From the NCBI GenBank assembly GCA_005518205.2, contig RFFC02000024.1, forward strand, positions 53,045 through 109,750: DNA of 56,706 bases, read 5' to 3'. The position numbers and the translations under genes were made by a program. Positions 46,622 to 55,215 of the stretch are shown piece by piece (the first letter of the stretch is position 1; the number at the start of each line of letters is the position of its first letter). The notes under the pieces are model-generated. The model worked only from the letters and a program-made list of their open reading frames with translations. It had not been told where the DNA came from and made no database searches. Source of the DNA: Hormoscilla sp. GUM202 (GTDB taxonomy: Bacteria; Cyanobacteriota; Cyanobacteriia; Cyanobacteriales; Desertifilaceae).

Positions 46622-47113
46622 CTAAGCTGGGACCATCGGTTTAATTAGCCCCGTTCGAGTTAAAGTGAAGCTGGAACCATCGAACAGTTTAATCATAAAA
46701 TAAGATCCATACACTGATATATTTGCCGTTAAATCTGGTAAAACATCAAAACACTTGAGAGTCCGATTTGCACTGAAGAGTAAAACTTCCAGTTCTGTGA
46801 GGATAGCTGTAAGATCCTCGACAATCAGGATTTGGAAAATTGGCATTATCACGGATAAGGAGATGCAAACGTTGCCTTGCTGTAGATCGATCGCGGCCAA
46901 GCGTCGATCTACTCCTATCCAGAGAGTCCGCTGGTCTGTCGATCGCTCGATAACTGGCTGAATATGGGAGGAACTTTCCCAACTGAGTCCATAGCACCCT
47001 AGAGGTTTGCCCAAATCTAGCATAGCAAATTGACGCGGGTACTCGTGGACAATTAGCTGCCTCGCGGGGTCAATTTGCTTGAACTCTGATTTACTAATGG
47101 ATTTGAGAAGCAT
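46622..47113 (-). CDS. Hypothetical protein
   Basis: About 163 residues from MLLKSISKSEFKQIDPARQL (a start nine codons upstream is possible). The beta-rich body holds RTLWIGVDRRLAAIDLQQGN and VEDLTAILTELEVLLFSANR TLKCFDVL, beta-propeller-like in style. No recognised family. It ends 20 bp before the peptidase start. Confidence 0.55.
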   Translation of the reverse strand: MLLKSISKSEFKQIDPARQLIVHEYPRQFAMLDLGKPLGCYGLSWESSSHIQPVIERSTDQRTLWIGVDRRLAAIDLQQGNVCISLSVIMPIFQILIVEDLTAILTELEVLLFSANRTLKCFDVLPDLTANISVYGSYFMIKLFDGSSFTLTRTGLIKPMVPA

Positions 47114-47169
47114 AATTTTTACTGATTGATATCGCCGCAATCCGATTTATACCCGATCGCCTACAGTTG

Positions 47170-47793
47170 CTACCCGATCGCCAACTGACCTATGTGCTTC
47201 AAAATCTTCAGGACAGTATACAAATCATCTCGGCGCCGCATCACAAACTCATCTGAGTTCGCATATTGCGGCGTCCCTTGTTCAGTCACTTTGAGGAAAA
47301 TAAAATTTCCCCCATTAGTGACCATGCCAAACATCGGTCTTTCACCATTTCGATTAGCTAGCATATAAGCTAACACCTGGGGAATTCCTGGTTCTAAAGA
47401 CAAGCTATGACGTTTCGACTCGATAACTAAAACCCAAAAATTGTTATGTAGAACCAGCACATCAAGTTCTCCCTTGATAATTGTCTCTCGATCCTCAACT
47501 GCAATTTGCACCTGCTTTTCTGTTGCGATTCTAAACGGCGGCAGATAAAATCCTGCTAAATCCAGCAACGGTGAAAGCACGACCATTTTTACGCTTTTTT
47601 CCAACCTGGGATATTTGGATATGTGCAAATAGCTGGCTTTCACCCGGTCTAACCTTTGCCTTTCTATCTCGGTAAGTTCCGGCAGATCGTCCTGCCATTC
47701 CCGGAAGAAGCGATCGTCATCCACCAATTGCAGACCAAATTTTTCTTCTACTTCATGCAGTTCCAGATTCTTCGCTTGAATTGTCTCCACCAT
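47170..47793 (-). CDS. PD-(D/E)XK nuclease-like protein (restriction-subunit R-like)
   Basis: 207 residues. The core IIKGELDVLVLHNNFWVLVI ESKRHSLSLEPGIPQVLAYM LANRN has the D...E-x-K pattern and the following Gln-Ala-Tyr helix of PD-(D/E)XK nucleases. Such proteins are annotated as type I restriction subunit R-like in cyanobacteria but lack helicase and other subunits. Frame intact. Confidence 0.75.
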   Translation of the reverse strand: MVETIQAKNLELHEVEEKFGLQLVDDDRFFREWQDDLPELTEIERQRLDRVKASYLHISKYPRLEKSVKMVVLSPLLDLAGFYLPPFRIATEKQVQIAVEDRETIIKGELDVLVLHNNFWVLVIESKRHSLSLEPGIPQVLAYMLANRNGERPMFGMVTNGGNFIFLKVTEQGTPQYANSDEFVMRRRDDLYTVLKILKHIGQLAIG

Positions 47794-47972
47794 AACTTCA
47801 CCTCGGGTTAATCTGAATCTCTCTCTTTATATCCTATTATAGCCTAACATAAAAAGAAGGAAATTGTTACTGCCTTCTTTCGATCGCCACTATTATAATA
47901 CCATATCTGTAGGTTGGGTCACCGCTGTTGGGTTTCGTGCCTCAACCCAACCTACAGATATACAGATCTAAC
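47794..47972. repeat. Intergenic palindrome
   Basis: GTAGGTTGGGTCACCGCTGT TGGGTTTCGTGCCTCAACCC AACCTAC near 47910-47955 is the third copy of the palindrome at 4425 and 41944. No gene. Confidence 0.65.
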
Positions 47973-48839
47973 CTAAACCCATTCTCCCTTGGCCACCATT
48001 ACTACCTTTCCTCCCACATTTACCTCAATCTCTGACTGCTTTTTCTGCGCTTTTAGCAACAGCAAAGACGGTCGGTTAATTTCATATCCCTGTTCGACTC
48101 GCACCTTAATTGACTCTTCTCCAAAATACTCATGTTTTACCAAATATCCCGCTAAACAACCATTGGCACTCCCCGTTGCCGGATCTTCGGGAATGCCTAA
48201 ATATTCGGCAAATACTCGCACGCTCAGATTATTCTCTGGTGAGTATGTCTCTGGGCAAAATACTAGCATTTCCTTCGCTGCCGTCTTCTCCACTAATTCA
48301 AAGTATTTCCCCCGATCGGTCCGACAAGCTTTCAGCGCTTTGTGGGTCCGCAAAGGTACAATAATAAACGGAATGCCCGTGTTAACTTCTTGAATTGGAA
48401 ACCGCGTATCTATGTCATCTACCCCTAGATTCAGTACCGGGGCGATCGCCTCTGCTGGCAATTCCCGGTGAAAAGTCGGCTGATTTTGGCGCATCCAGAG
48501 AAATTCCCCTTCCCAGGTAACGGGAATTTGCCCTACCTTCAGATTCAAGTTGACTCGCGAAGCTGGCTTTTTAATCAACGCTTGCTGTATAATGAAGGCC
48601 GTACCTAAAGTGGGATGACCCGCAAACGGTAGTTCCTTGTTCGGGGTGAAAATTCGCACGTCGTATCCCCCCCCCGATCCATTTGAGGTGATGAATGTAG
48701 TTTCTGAATAATTCATTTCTAGAGCAATTTGTTGCATTTCGGCATCAGAAATTGCTCCCGCATCCAGAAAAACGGCCAGTTGATTGCCAGTATATTTCTC
48801 GATAGCAAACACATCCACGATGTAAAAAGTCATATTTTC
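47973..48839 (-). CDS. PhzF-family isomerase/epimerase-like protein
   Basis: About 288 residues from MENMTFYIVDVFAIEKYTGN QLAVFLDA. Family motifs: MNYSETTFI (catalytic Glu), DVRIFTPNKELPFAGHPTLG TAF, and GIPEDPATGSANGCLAGYLV. The two-domain diaminopimelate-epimerase-like fold is full length. Role in cyanobacteria unknown; real phenazine synthesis is not implied. Confidence 0.92.
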   Translation of the reverse strand, partial: ENMTFYIVDVFAIEKYTGNQLAVFLDAGAISDAEMQQIALEMNYSETTFITSNGSGGGYDVRIFTPNKELPFAGHPTLGTAFIIQQALIKKPASRVNLNLKVGQIPVTWEGEFLWMRQNQPTFHRELPAEAIAPVLNLGVDDIDTRFPIQEVNTGIPFIIVPLRTHKALKACRTDRGKYFELVEKTAAKEMLVFCPETYSPENNLSVRVFAEYLGIPEDPATGSANGCLAGYLVKHEYFGEESIKVRVEQGYEINRPSLLLLKAQKKQSEIEVNVGGKVVMVAKGEWV

Positions 48840-49040
48840 CATAAACGTAGGGCGGGCGTCTCGCCTGCCCGGAGGTGTCAAACGATCGCGCTTCCGATTT
48901 TTCCGGAACGGTGGGTTGGCAGATAAGGACTAAAGTCCTTACTACGAACCAGTTGCTCTCAATATTATAATACCATCTGAGAGGGTTTTCTTTCTCAAAA
49001 ATGTTCAAAGTAATTGTAGCATTGTTTTGACAAAATGGTA
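48840..49040. repeat. Dispersed repeats between PhzF and DUF2442 genes
   Basis: GGGCGGGCGTCTCGCCTGCC C is palindromic. GGACTAAAGTCCTTACTACG AAC matches 27880-27902. AAGTAATTGTAGCATTG...ACAAAATGGTATTA matches 32110-32150. TCCGATTTTTCCGGAACGGT GG also ends the nucleotidase gene at 51354-51375. Confidence 0.6.
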
Positions 49041-49352
49041 TTAAGCTATCTTTCTTGCTGAGACTGCGGTTTCCCATTTGCTCTGAATTTGGGCCATCCA
49101 AGCTTTATTTCCATAAATTCCAGCCAAGAGAGAGGGAATGCCGAGGTCCGCATCTAGCTTTTCCCAGTGCAACCCCGTACCAGAAGGGGTGACTTCTACT
49201 TCTGCTAACTCTTCGGGGGACGCGCCTGCAAGCCCTTGGGCTATTTCTGGGGGAAAGCTAAAACTCGTCCCATGCTTGAGATTAATGGTGATTTTACCAG
49301 CATCCCAGTCATAGTAAGCAGATTCTGCTCGTGGTTCTTTTGCATCTGCCAA
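49041..49352 (-). CDS. DUF2442 domain protein
   Basis: 103 residues. RAESAYYDWDAGKITINLKH GTSFSFPPEIAQGLAGASPE ELAEVEVTPSGTGLHWEKLD ADLGIPSLLAGIYG is the full DUF2442 domain, usually paired with DUF4160 as a toxin-antitoxin-like module. No DUF4160 is adjacent, so it is solitary here. Function inferred from family context only. Confidence 0.85.
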   Translation of the reverse strand: MADAKEPRAESAYYDWDAGKITINLKHGTSFSFPPEIAQGLAGASPEELAEVEVTPSGTGLHWEKLDADLGIPSLLAGIYGNKAWMAQIQSKWETAVSARKIA

Positions 49353-49396
49353 AATAGGAGCATTTGAGCGATAGAACTATAAGGAGGAATTCAATA

Positions 49397-49591
49397 ATGC
49401 TAGATCCACAAAAATGTGCCGAGCTAATTCGCCAGCATTTCGCATAGATTACTACTGAGCAGTTTCTGGAGAATCTGAAAAAGTCCAGCCCCGAAATATT
49501 CTAGGATGAAGCTTTGCCCGACTCAGCAGAATCACTTTTGTCTTCGGAAACTGCATCAAAAGTGAACAAGATGGGCGGGCAATTTGTTTAG
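49397..49591 (+). pseudogene. Small hypothetical gene with two in-frame TAG codons
   Basis: A strong AAGGAGG ribosome site (49381) precedes ATG at 49397. The frame reads MLDPQKCAELIRQHFA, TAG, ITTEQFLENLKKSSPEIF, TAG, DEALPDSAESLLSSETASKV NKMGGQFV and a final TAG at 49589. Frame and protein character persist through both stops. Replacing each with Gln (CAG to TAG) gives a smooth 64-residue helical protein. I read it as a mutated gene, since moaC shows UAG is a normal stop here. Confidence 0.6.
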
Positions 49592-49701
49592 TCACTTCTA
49601 ACAAAATTTAGCTATTATTCTGGTTGCGGACAAAATGGTATTAGTCGGTTTTAACCGACTTGGCGCCTCGAAACCTGGGGACCGCCTGGTAACGCGGCGC
49701 T

Positions 49702-51381
49702 TTGAAGCGCCGGCGGGCCATGAGACTAATCTATCAATTTGTCAAAGATAGTTCATCAAAGTATCCTATGCGACATTTATGGCGATCGCCTTTATTCTTG
49801 ATTCCGTTGTTTGCTAGCATTATGCTAGTTGTAGTCAGTCAGACCATGTTTTCCGACAGACAGTTTACCCTGCGGCTGCTACACACAAATGACCATCACG
49901 GTCACCTGGAACCCGTGAAAATGGGTGCCCTTACCCTGGGTGGCATTGCCCAGCGGCAAACCCTCGTCAACCAGTTGCGTGCAGAAAGCGCTAGCGCTGA
50001 CGAACCCCTACTGTTACTGAGTGCTGGGGACATCTTTCAAGGCACCTTGTATTTTAACCAGTATCTGGGTCAGGCAGACCTGGACTTCTACAATGCCATG
50101 GCATACAATGCTGCTACCATTGGCAACCATGAATTCGATCGGGGACCACAAGTGCTGGCTGATTTCATCGCCGGGGCTGAGTTTCCCACGGTCTCAGCTA
50201 ATATTGAAGTAGATGAAAGTTCGCCCCTGGCAGGGAAAATCAAACCCTGGGTTATCCTCAAGCTTAAGGGTGAAAAAATCGGCATCTTCGGACTGACAAC
50301 TGAAGAAACATCCATTCTCTCTAACTCGGGTGCGGGTGTTCGCTTCACCAACCACATCCAGGCCGCCAAACAAGCTGTCCGAGAATTAACCTCCCAAGGA
50401 GTGAATAAAATTATTGCCCTGACTCATATCGGTTTCCCCAGGGATTTAGAATTGGCCAGTCAGGTAGATGGCATAGATGTCGTGGTGGGCGGACATTCCC
50501 ATACCCCTCTGGGCAATATCTCTGGCGCTACTCATCCTTACCCAGTAGTGGCAAAAACCCCCGATGGTAGCCCGGTATTGATCGTAACAGATTGGGAATG
50601 GGGCAAGTATTTGGGCGATTTACATTTGACCTTCGATCGGGCGGGGACGCTAACTGACTGGGCGGGAAAACCCCATATTGTTGATGCTACCATTCCCCCA
50701 GATCCGGCATTCCAAGCTAAGTTGGTAACCTATGCAGAACCCCTGCAAACACTGCAACAGCAGGTAATTGGCCAGACCTCGGTCTTGCTGGAAGGCGATC
50801 GGGCGCGTCTCCGTACTAGCGAAACAAATCTCGGCAATTTAGTCGCCGATGCAATTCTAGCCAAAACTCGCCCCGACGGTTGCCAAATCGCCATCCTCAA
50901 CAGCGGCGGCATCCGCATCAGCATTCCCCCAGGTCCAGTCACGGTCGGACAAGTCTTGAAAATGCTACCCTTTGGTAATACGATCGCCCGACTGGATTTG
51001 ACAGGAGAGCAAATCAAAGCCGCCTTAGAACATGGAGTCAGTCAGGTAGAATTAGCCATGGGGAGTTTTCCCCAAGTTGCAGGGTTGCAGTTTGTCTGGA
51101 ACCCTCATGCACCTGCGGGCGATCGCATCGTCCAGATCCAAGTCCAACAGCAAGATGGCACATTTGCACCCCTCCAAACCGAGGCAACTTACCGCGTCGT
51201 TACTAACGATTTCCTCCTCAAAGGTGGGGATGGTTACAGCATCTTCACCCAAGGTAATAATCAGCAGGATACCGGTTATATGCTAGTCGATGTCGTGAGC
51301 GACTACATTCACGAGCGATCGCCTGTCGGTCCCGAAAGGAAAAACCGCATTGTCCGATTTTTCCGGAACGGTGGCACATAA
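49702..51381 (+). CDS. 5'-nucleotidase / cyclic phosphodiesterase (UshA-like), exported
   Basis: 559 residues. An N-terminal membrane anchor or signal (SPLFLIPLFASIMLVVVSQT, about 29-48), then the metallophosphatase domain: LRLLHTNDHHGHLEPV, LSAGDIFQGT, TIGNHEFDRG, ALTHIG and GGHSHTPLG carry the metal ligands. The C-terminal nucleotide-binding domain contains LRTSETNLGNLVADAI and ILNSGGIRISIPPGPVT. It probably dephosphorylates extracellular nucleotides. MRLIYQ at 49720 is an alternative start. No damage. Confidence 0.9.
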   Translation: MKRRRAMRLIYQFVKDSSSKYPMRHLWRSPLFLIPLFASIMLVVVSQTMFSDRQFTLRLLHTNDHHGHLEPVKMGALTLGGIAQRQTLVNQLRAESASADEPLLLLSAGDIFQGTLYFNQYLGQADLDFYNAMAYNAATIGNHEFDRGPQVLADFIAGAEFPTVSANIEVDESSPLAGKIKPWVILKLKGEKIGIFGLTTEETSILSNSGAGVRFTNHIQAAKQAVRELTSQGVNKIIALTHIGFPRDLELASQVDGIDVVVGGHSHTPLGNISGATHPYPVVAKTPDGSPVLIVTDWEWGKYLGDLHLTFDRAGTLTDWAGKPHIVDATIPPDPAFQAKLVTYAEPLQTLQQQVIGQTSVLLEGDRARLRTSETNLGNLVADAILAKTRPDGCQIAILNSGGIRISIPPGPVTVGQVLKMLPFGNTIARLDLTGEQIKAALEHGVSQVELAMGSFPQVAGLQFVWNPHAPAGDRIVQIQVQQQDGTFAPLQTEATYRVVTNDFLLKGGDGYSIFTQGNNQQDTGYMLVDVVSDYIHERSPVGPERKNRIVRFFRNGGT

Positions 51382-51709
51382 ATATCGTTGCACAATTACG
51401 GGATGATGGGCAGGATCCATCCCAGCTTTGCTTCTTGGCTGCGGGGATCTGAACGTGCTGTTGCCAGCTATACTAGCTCAGAAACCCAGTTTTTCCACAA
51501 AACCGGTTTCTTCATGCATTCCTGAGATGCTCTCGTGGCACCGCTGACACCGGCATATACAGGCCCCAGGGCGATCGGGGTTCGGTGGGTGCTACAGTTG
51601 GGAAGACACGCGCAGTCGCCCGCAAGTCCAGCGGTGGGACGTCACAACAGTGTTCTGGGGAGGGTACTTTGACCTCAACCGGCACCCAACTGCAAACCCG
51701 TGCCCTACT
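51382..51709. other. Gene-free stretch
   Basis: A hairpin AACCCAGTTTTTCCACAAAA CCGGTTTC lies near 51483-51511 and could be a terminator. The GGATCCATCCCAGCTTTGC near 51414 is a weak MITE-B end resemblance. No gene. Confidence 0.4.
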
Positions 51710-51961
51710 GTTGAGGTTTTGGACCTCTCGGTTGAGGTTTTGGACCTCTCAGTTGAGGTTTTGGACCTCTCAGTTGAGGTTTTGGACCTCTCAGTTGAGG
51801 TTTTGGACCTCTCGGTTGGGGTTTAAAACCTCTCAGTTGAGGTTTTGGACCTCTCGGTTGGGGTTTAAAACCTCTCAGTTGAGGTTTTGGACCTCTCGGT
51901 TGGGGTTTAAAACCTCTCGGTTGAGGTTTTGGACCTCTCAGTTGGGGTTTTGGACCTCTCA
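51710..51961. repeat. Twelve-copy 21-bp tandem repeat
   Basis: Twelve exact 21-bp units alternate between three versions: GTTGAGGTTTTGGACCTCTC + A/G (8 copies), GTTGGGGTTTAAAACCTCTC + A/G (3 copies) and GTTGGGGTTTTGGACCTCTC + A (1 copy). Each holds an inverted repeat, for example GAGGT...ACCTC or GGGGTTT.AAACCTC. Because 21 is a multiple of three, both strands are open (heptads LRFWTSQ and RGPKPQL), but no start, leader or family supports a protein. Confidence 0.95.
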
Positions 51962-52027
51962 AGAGGCCAGCATGTCTCTATATGTTCCTCCTTCTAACCG
52001 AGAAGCCTCCCACCAGACCCGATCGGG

Positions 52028-52669
52028 CTATTGTTGAAATTGGGTTAATAACCAATTTAAGACTTGAATTTGATTCATCCTCCGACTCATGCGAAAGGCT
52101 TCATTTAGCAAAGAAATTTCTAATCCGGGCAATACTCTTGACTCTCTAATTTTCTCGCTACTGCCATCTGCGATAGCAAAAGCAATAACTTGTACATTGA
52201 CCACGTCAACGATCCAGTATTCAGCGACTTGAAGTTCTTCATAGAGTTGGCGCTTTCTGCCTTTATCGTCAACAATTGAGGTGTTAGCGACTTCTATGGC
52301 TAAGGTCGGCGGTGGATATCTATCTAAATCAATAATAGAGGTTCCCCAAGGCACGACATCGGCGTTTTCGCCTATATAACATGATACATCAGGTTGAGCT
52401 TCTTTAACCCCTGTTTTGCGGTACGTGCAGTTATCTTTGACAGTAAGAGTCATGTTTTTAGTTGTGGCGAAGAAGCAGATCGCAACAGTAATAAATGAAT
52501 GGTCATTGGCGTGGTCATTACCTACTGGTGACATTTCAATTCTCAGTTCTCCGTTGTGATAGTAACCTTTTTCTTTTCTCTCGGTCTCATTTTCAAGGGC
52601 TTGGATGTACGAGTCCCAAGTAGCTTTAACCCAGGTCTCGGTCGGTATTTTTGTCTTTAATTTACTCAT
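52028..52669 (-). CDS. Uma2-family PD-(D/E)XK nuclease-like protein
   Basis: 213 residues. WVKATWDSYIQALENETERK EKGYYHNGELRIEMSPVG is the N-terminal fold. AQPDVSCYIGENADVV and PPTLAIEVANTSIVDDKGRK RQLYEELQVAEYWIVDV carry the D...E-x-(N)-K catalytic pattern and the YWIVD strand. Full length and intact, unlike the relics at 2510 and 23799. Role unknown despite abundance in cyanobacteria. Confidence 0.88.
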   Translation of the reverse strand: MSKLKTKIPTETWVKATWDSYIQALENETERKEKGYYHNGELRIEMSPVGNDHANDHSFITVAICFFATTKNMTLTVKDNCTYRKTGVKEAQPDVSCYIGENADVVPWGTSIIDLDRYPPPTLAIEVANTSIVDDKGRKRQLYEELQVAEYWIVDVVNVQVIAFAIADGSSEKIRESRVLPGLEISLLNEAFRMSRRMNQIQVLNWLLTQFQQ

Positions 52670-52712
52670 GACTCGCCTCTATTGAAAAACAGTTTTTAGT
52701 CAAATCGCGCAG

Positions 52713-53185
52713 TTACCGATAGCGATAGGCTAAGTCCCGGGCTATTTCGCCCCGGTCCCCTAGTTTGGCCAGTTCGCGGATCGGGTATTGGGTTATTCCC
52801 CAGTCCGGCACATTGTCTTTAGGAACCCAGTCTGTAAGGAGTTCTTCTCGCTTCAGCAGACGCACTTTGCCGCTTACCGCTTCTAGCATGCCTGCGTCTA
52901 CCATACCTTGAATGCTGGTATTTTTCGCTTTGGATAAAGTTTCCGCTTCTCCATAGGACGCTGCCTTGTATTGATATTGCTCAAACCAGGTGAGGGCCCA
53001 GCGGGTATCGCTATCAAATTCCCCTTCCTGTTCGCTAAGGATCTGCGGGTGCATCCCAGTTTTGCAATCTAGCCCGCGCTGCGTTAGCCGAAGGGCGGGC
53101 TTTGTATCTGTAGCCGGACCCTTTAGGGTGAGGGCGGCAACGCAAATATGAGATGCACCCAGGATCTGCTCTAATAGCATCAAAG
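52713..53185 (-). pseudogene. DUF1156 DNA methylase, C-terminal relic split by a MITE
   Basis: After removing the MITE (53047-53160) and one target copy, the frame reads LLEQILSEQEGEFDSDTRWA LTWFEQYQYKAASYGEAETL SKAKNTSIQGMVDAGMLEAV SGKVRLLKREELLTDWVP. This matches the C-terminal end of DUF1156 DNA methylases of anti-phage loci (partners DUF499, DUF3780). The methylase core, more than 800 residues, is absent; similarity stops at about 53185 next to a tandem repeat. Confidence 0.75.
53047..53160. repeat. MITE-B, complete, 114 bp
   Basis: Ends GGGTGCATCCCA and GAGATGCACCC, flanked by the 9-bp duplication AGGATCTGC (53038-53046, 53161-53169). Internal AGCCCGCGCTGCG...GGGCGGGCT is palindromic. 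It splits the DUF1156 relic. Confidence 0.9.
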
Positions 53186-53194
53186 GATCTTATC

Positions 53195-53238
53195 GCCGAT
53201 AAAAATATCTTATCTAGCCGATAAAAATATCTTATCTA
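53195..53238. repeat. Two-copy 22-bp tandem repeat
   Basis: GCCGATAAAAATATCTTATC TA occurs twice head to tail (the second copy ends TCTA then CTCACG). AT-rich, at the truncation point of the DUF1156 relic. Confidence 0.85.
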
Positions 53239-53414
53239 CTCACGATTTATTCAGGATTTCAACCGCCTCCGAAACTTTTTTCGGTTTTTTTCAAAAAAAT
53301 TTTATCCGCTCAAACCCTTACCCAGAAAGCTTTTCAGACTTTGTCTCCAAAAAAGTTTCCCAAAAAATCGCATAAAGGGTTGACACTGGGAAATCGAGTT
53401 GTTAGATTAGAGTT
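53239..53414 (+). promoter_or_regulatory. Orphan rRNA/tRNA-style promoter region
   Basis: TTGACA (53380-53385) and TAGATT (53403-53408) are separated by 17 bases, preceded by an A/T-run upstream region with repeated AAAAAAGTTTCCCAAAAAAT. The GGGTTGACA...TTGTTAGATTAGAG style is that of strong cyanobacterial stable-RNA promoters. It is followed within 10 bases by a MITE-B end, not by a gene. Confidence 0.45.
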
Positions 53415-53553
53415 GGGGTGCATCCCAGTTTGGCAATGAGTAAAAATACTTCATTGCGCAACTGTCACCTTGAGAATACTCCATTAAGATAAGCGCAGCG
53501 ATGCAGCAGAACCTGGGGAACATTGACGGCTTTCCATTGCGATCCTGAAAGCT
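53415..53553. repeat. MITE-B/ISKra4 end
   Basis: GGGTGCATCCCAGTTTGGCA A matches the MITE-B terminal repeat and is 139 bp from the 3' end of the ISKra4 relic on the minus strand. It may be the terminal repeat of that element, linking MITE-B to it. Confidence 0.55.
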
Positions 53554-54693
53554 TTAGCCGTGCCGCCTTCTGTGTACCGTTGATTCCACCTCTCCCGAAC
53601 CAATGGAAATCCCCTCGGCTTGATAATAGCTATAGTTCACAATGCGATGGCGATGCTTAGTAACATAGGCCCTAAAATTGTCCACCCGTGGATGGTCCCA
53701 GTCGTCAAATTCCTTGAGGGCCTCTGGCACCTTGCCAGACCAGAAAAGGGCTTTCACTCGTGCCAGTCGCTGGCCGGACCCGCCGATTTTTTCCAGATTT
53801 TCCATTAAGTGATACCAATCGAGGATTTCTTGACGAAAGATGGTCGGACCAATCTCGACAAACAGGTTCCAGATGCCATCATGGCCATCCCCGAGACACA
53901 CAAGCGGATTCGCCAAGGGCTGCTGATTTACCCATTTGACCAGTCCTGCATTGTCTCGAAAAAAGGCCGCTACCCCCTGGTCATGCAGATTGACAGCCTT
54001 GTAATCGCGCCACTCACAGGGTTGACCAAGGGGAGTCCGTAAGCGCAATATCGGAAGTATATCTAGCCTTGGGTGTTCTACCGAGATTGGCAAGGGATTC
54101 TGGCAAATGAGTCAACTCAAAGGAAGGAGTGCGCTCTTTGTCCTGGTCGATGCTGATTTCTTCAATGGCCTCGGAGACCGTCGGCCACTCTTGCTCTGGG
54201 CCAGACTCTTTCTCTTGTGAATGCCTGATTTCTTCAATGGCCTCGGAGACCGTCGGGAACTCAAAATCATGGCGCTGCACCAGCCGTTGCTGAGTTCCCC
54301 GGGAGACGCTAATCCCCGTGAGCACCTTAAGATCTTCCGAGGCGTGCTCATAGGAAGAGTTTGCACTTAGCAATAAGCAACATTTCTCCAGATAGGGGCT
54401 CCACTGGCTATAGGGCTTTACCTCAAAATAGGCCGCTTGTTTGGAGGTGATTGAAATCTTGCCCACAATGCTATTTAAAGCTCTGGCTCGTCCGGCAGTG
54501 GTACCACTGCTACTTTGGATAAAAAAAGGGCAATCTCTGGACCGACGTATTGAAGCCACTGCCTGCGGATGGTGCCTTCTATCCCTGAGAGCGTTTTCAA
54601 TTCCTCTGGAACAGTCGCTTGAGCCTCCTCGTACAACAAGGCGGCCATGGCCAAGGCATAAGTTTGTATTTGAGCCAACTTCTCTCTATTCAT
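53554..54693 (-). pseudogene. ISKra4-family transposase, multiply frameshifted
   Basis: Three pieces in three frames: MNREKLAQIQTYALAMAALL YEEAQ...LSGIEGTIRRQW; then YSQWSPYLEKCCLLLSANSS YEHASEDLKVLTGISVSRGT QQRLVQRH with a duplicated PTVSEAIEEI segment; then CLGDGHDGIWNLFVEIG, LDWYHLMENLEKIGGSGQRL and HRIVNYSYYQAEGISIGSGE VEST. The last contains the ISKra4 DWYH and GSGxxES motifs. At least two frameshifts; inactive. Confidence 0.85.
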
Positions 54694-54762
54694 CGTTTCA
54701 GGGGGAACGTTTGTCTGGTAAGTAGTTAGACAAAAATAATTGCACATAGCCATGGGCGACAT

Positions 54763-55215
54763 GCTCCGGATATGGAGACTAGCGCGAGAGAGTGTGTGAA
54801 ATTAATTTTGTCCATGTACTTATGTCTTCAGCATATCTCTACTTCCATCTCGAACTTCAGAAAAATCGGCAAAGCATGGAGACCTGCTGACTCTGCGGAA
54901 GGGGAGTTAATCGGGGCGATCGCCTCTCCCATACATCGGAGCGATATCGCCCGCTAGCATCTATGAGATACATTACAAAATATACTCATCTTGAGAGCCT
55001 TCTCAATAAAACTCTAAATTTTTCTTCAATCGTCTTTTTTTGACATATGTAATAGTATGTAATAGACGTCAGTTCGACAGTTGTCAGTTGTCAGTTGTCA
55101 GTTGTCAGTTGTCAGTTGTCAGCCACCTAACTAACCCGCGACCCATGGGCTCTAGTCGCGAAAAAGCAAAAATATCCATATCCCGAGCCAGTCTCCCGAG
55201 CGTTCTCTAGAAGAT
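54763..55215. repeat. Gene-free stretch with a 7-bp microsatellite
   Basis: Six copies of TTGTCAG (55081-55122), continuing the preceding GACAG. The rest holds GGGCGATCGCC and no supportable gene. Confidence 0.75.

Noticed and set aside
47973-48839. Phenazine biosynthesis
   Set aside because: A lone PhzF-family gene is widespread and no other phz gene is present.
51585-52037. A 150-codon + strand frame and an 85-codon minus frame over the 21-bp repeat
   Set aside because: Both are open only because a 21-bp unit without stops is repeated; the heptads LRFWTSQ and RGPKPQL have no start context or family.
53046-53160. Coding of MHPQ/ICVAALTLKGPATDTKP as part of the methylase
   Set aside because: These residues come from translating the MITE; the flanking AGGATCTGC duplication shows it is an insertion.
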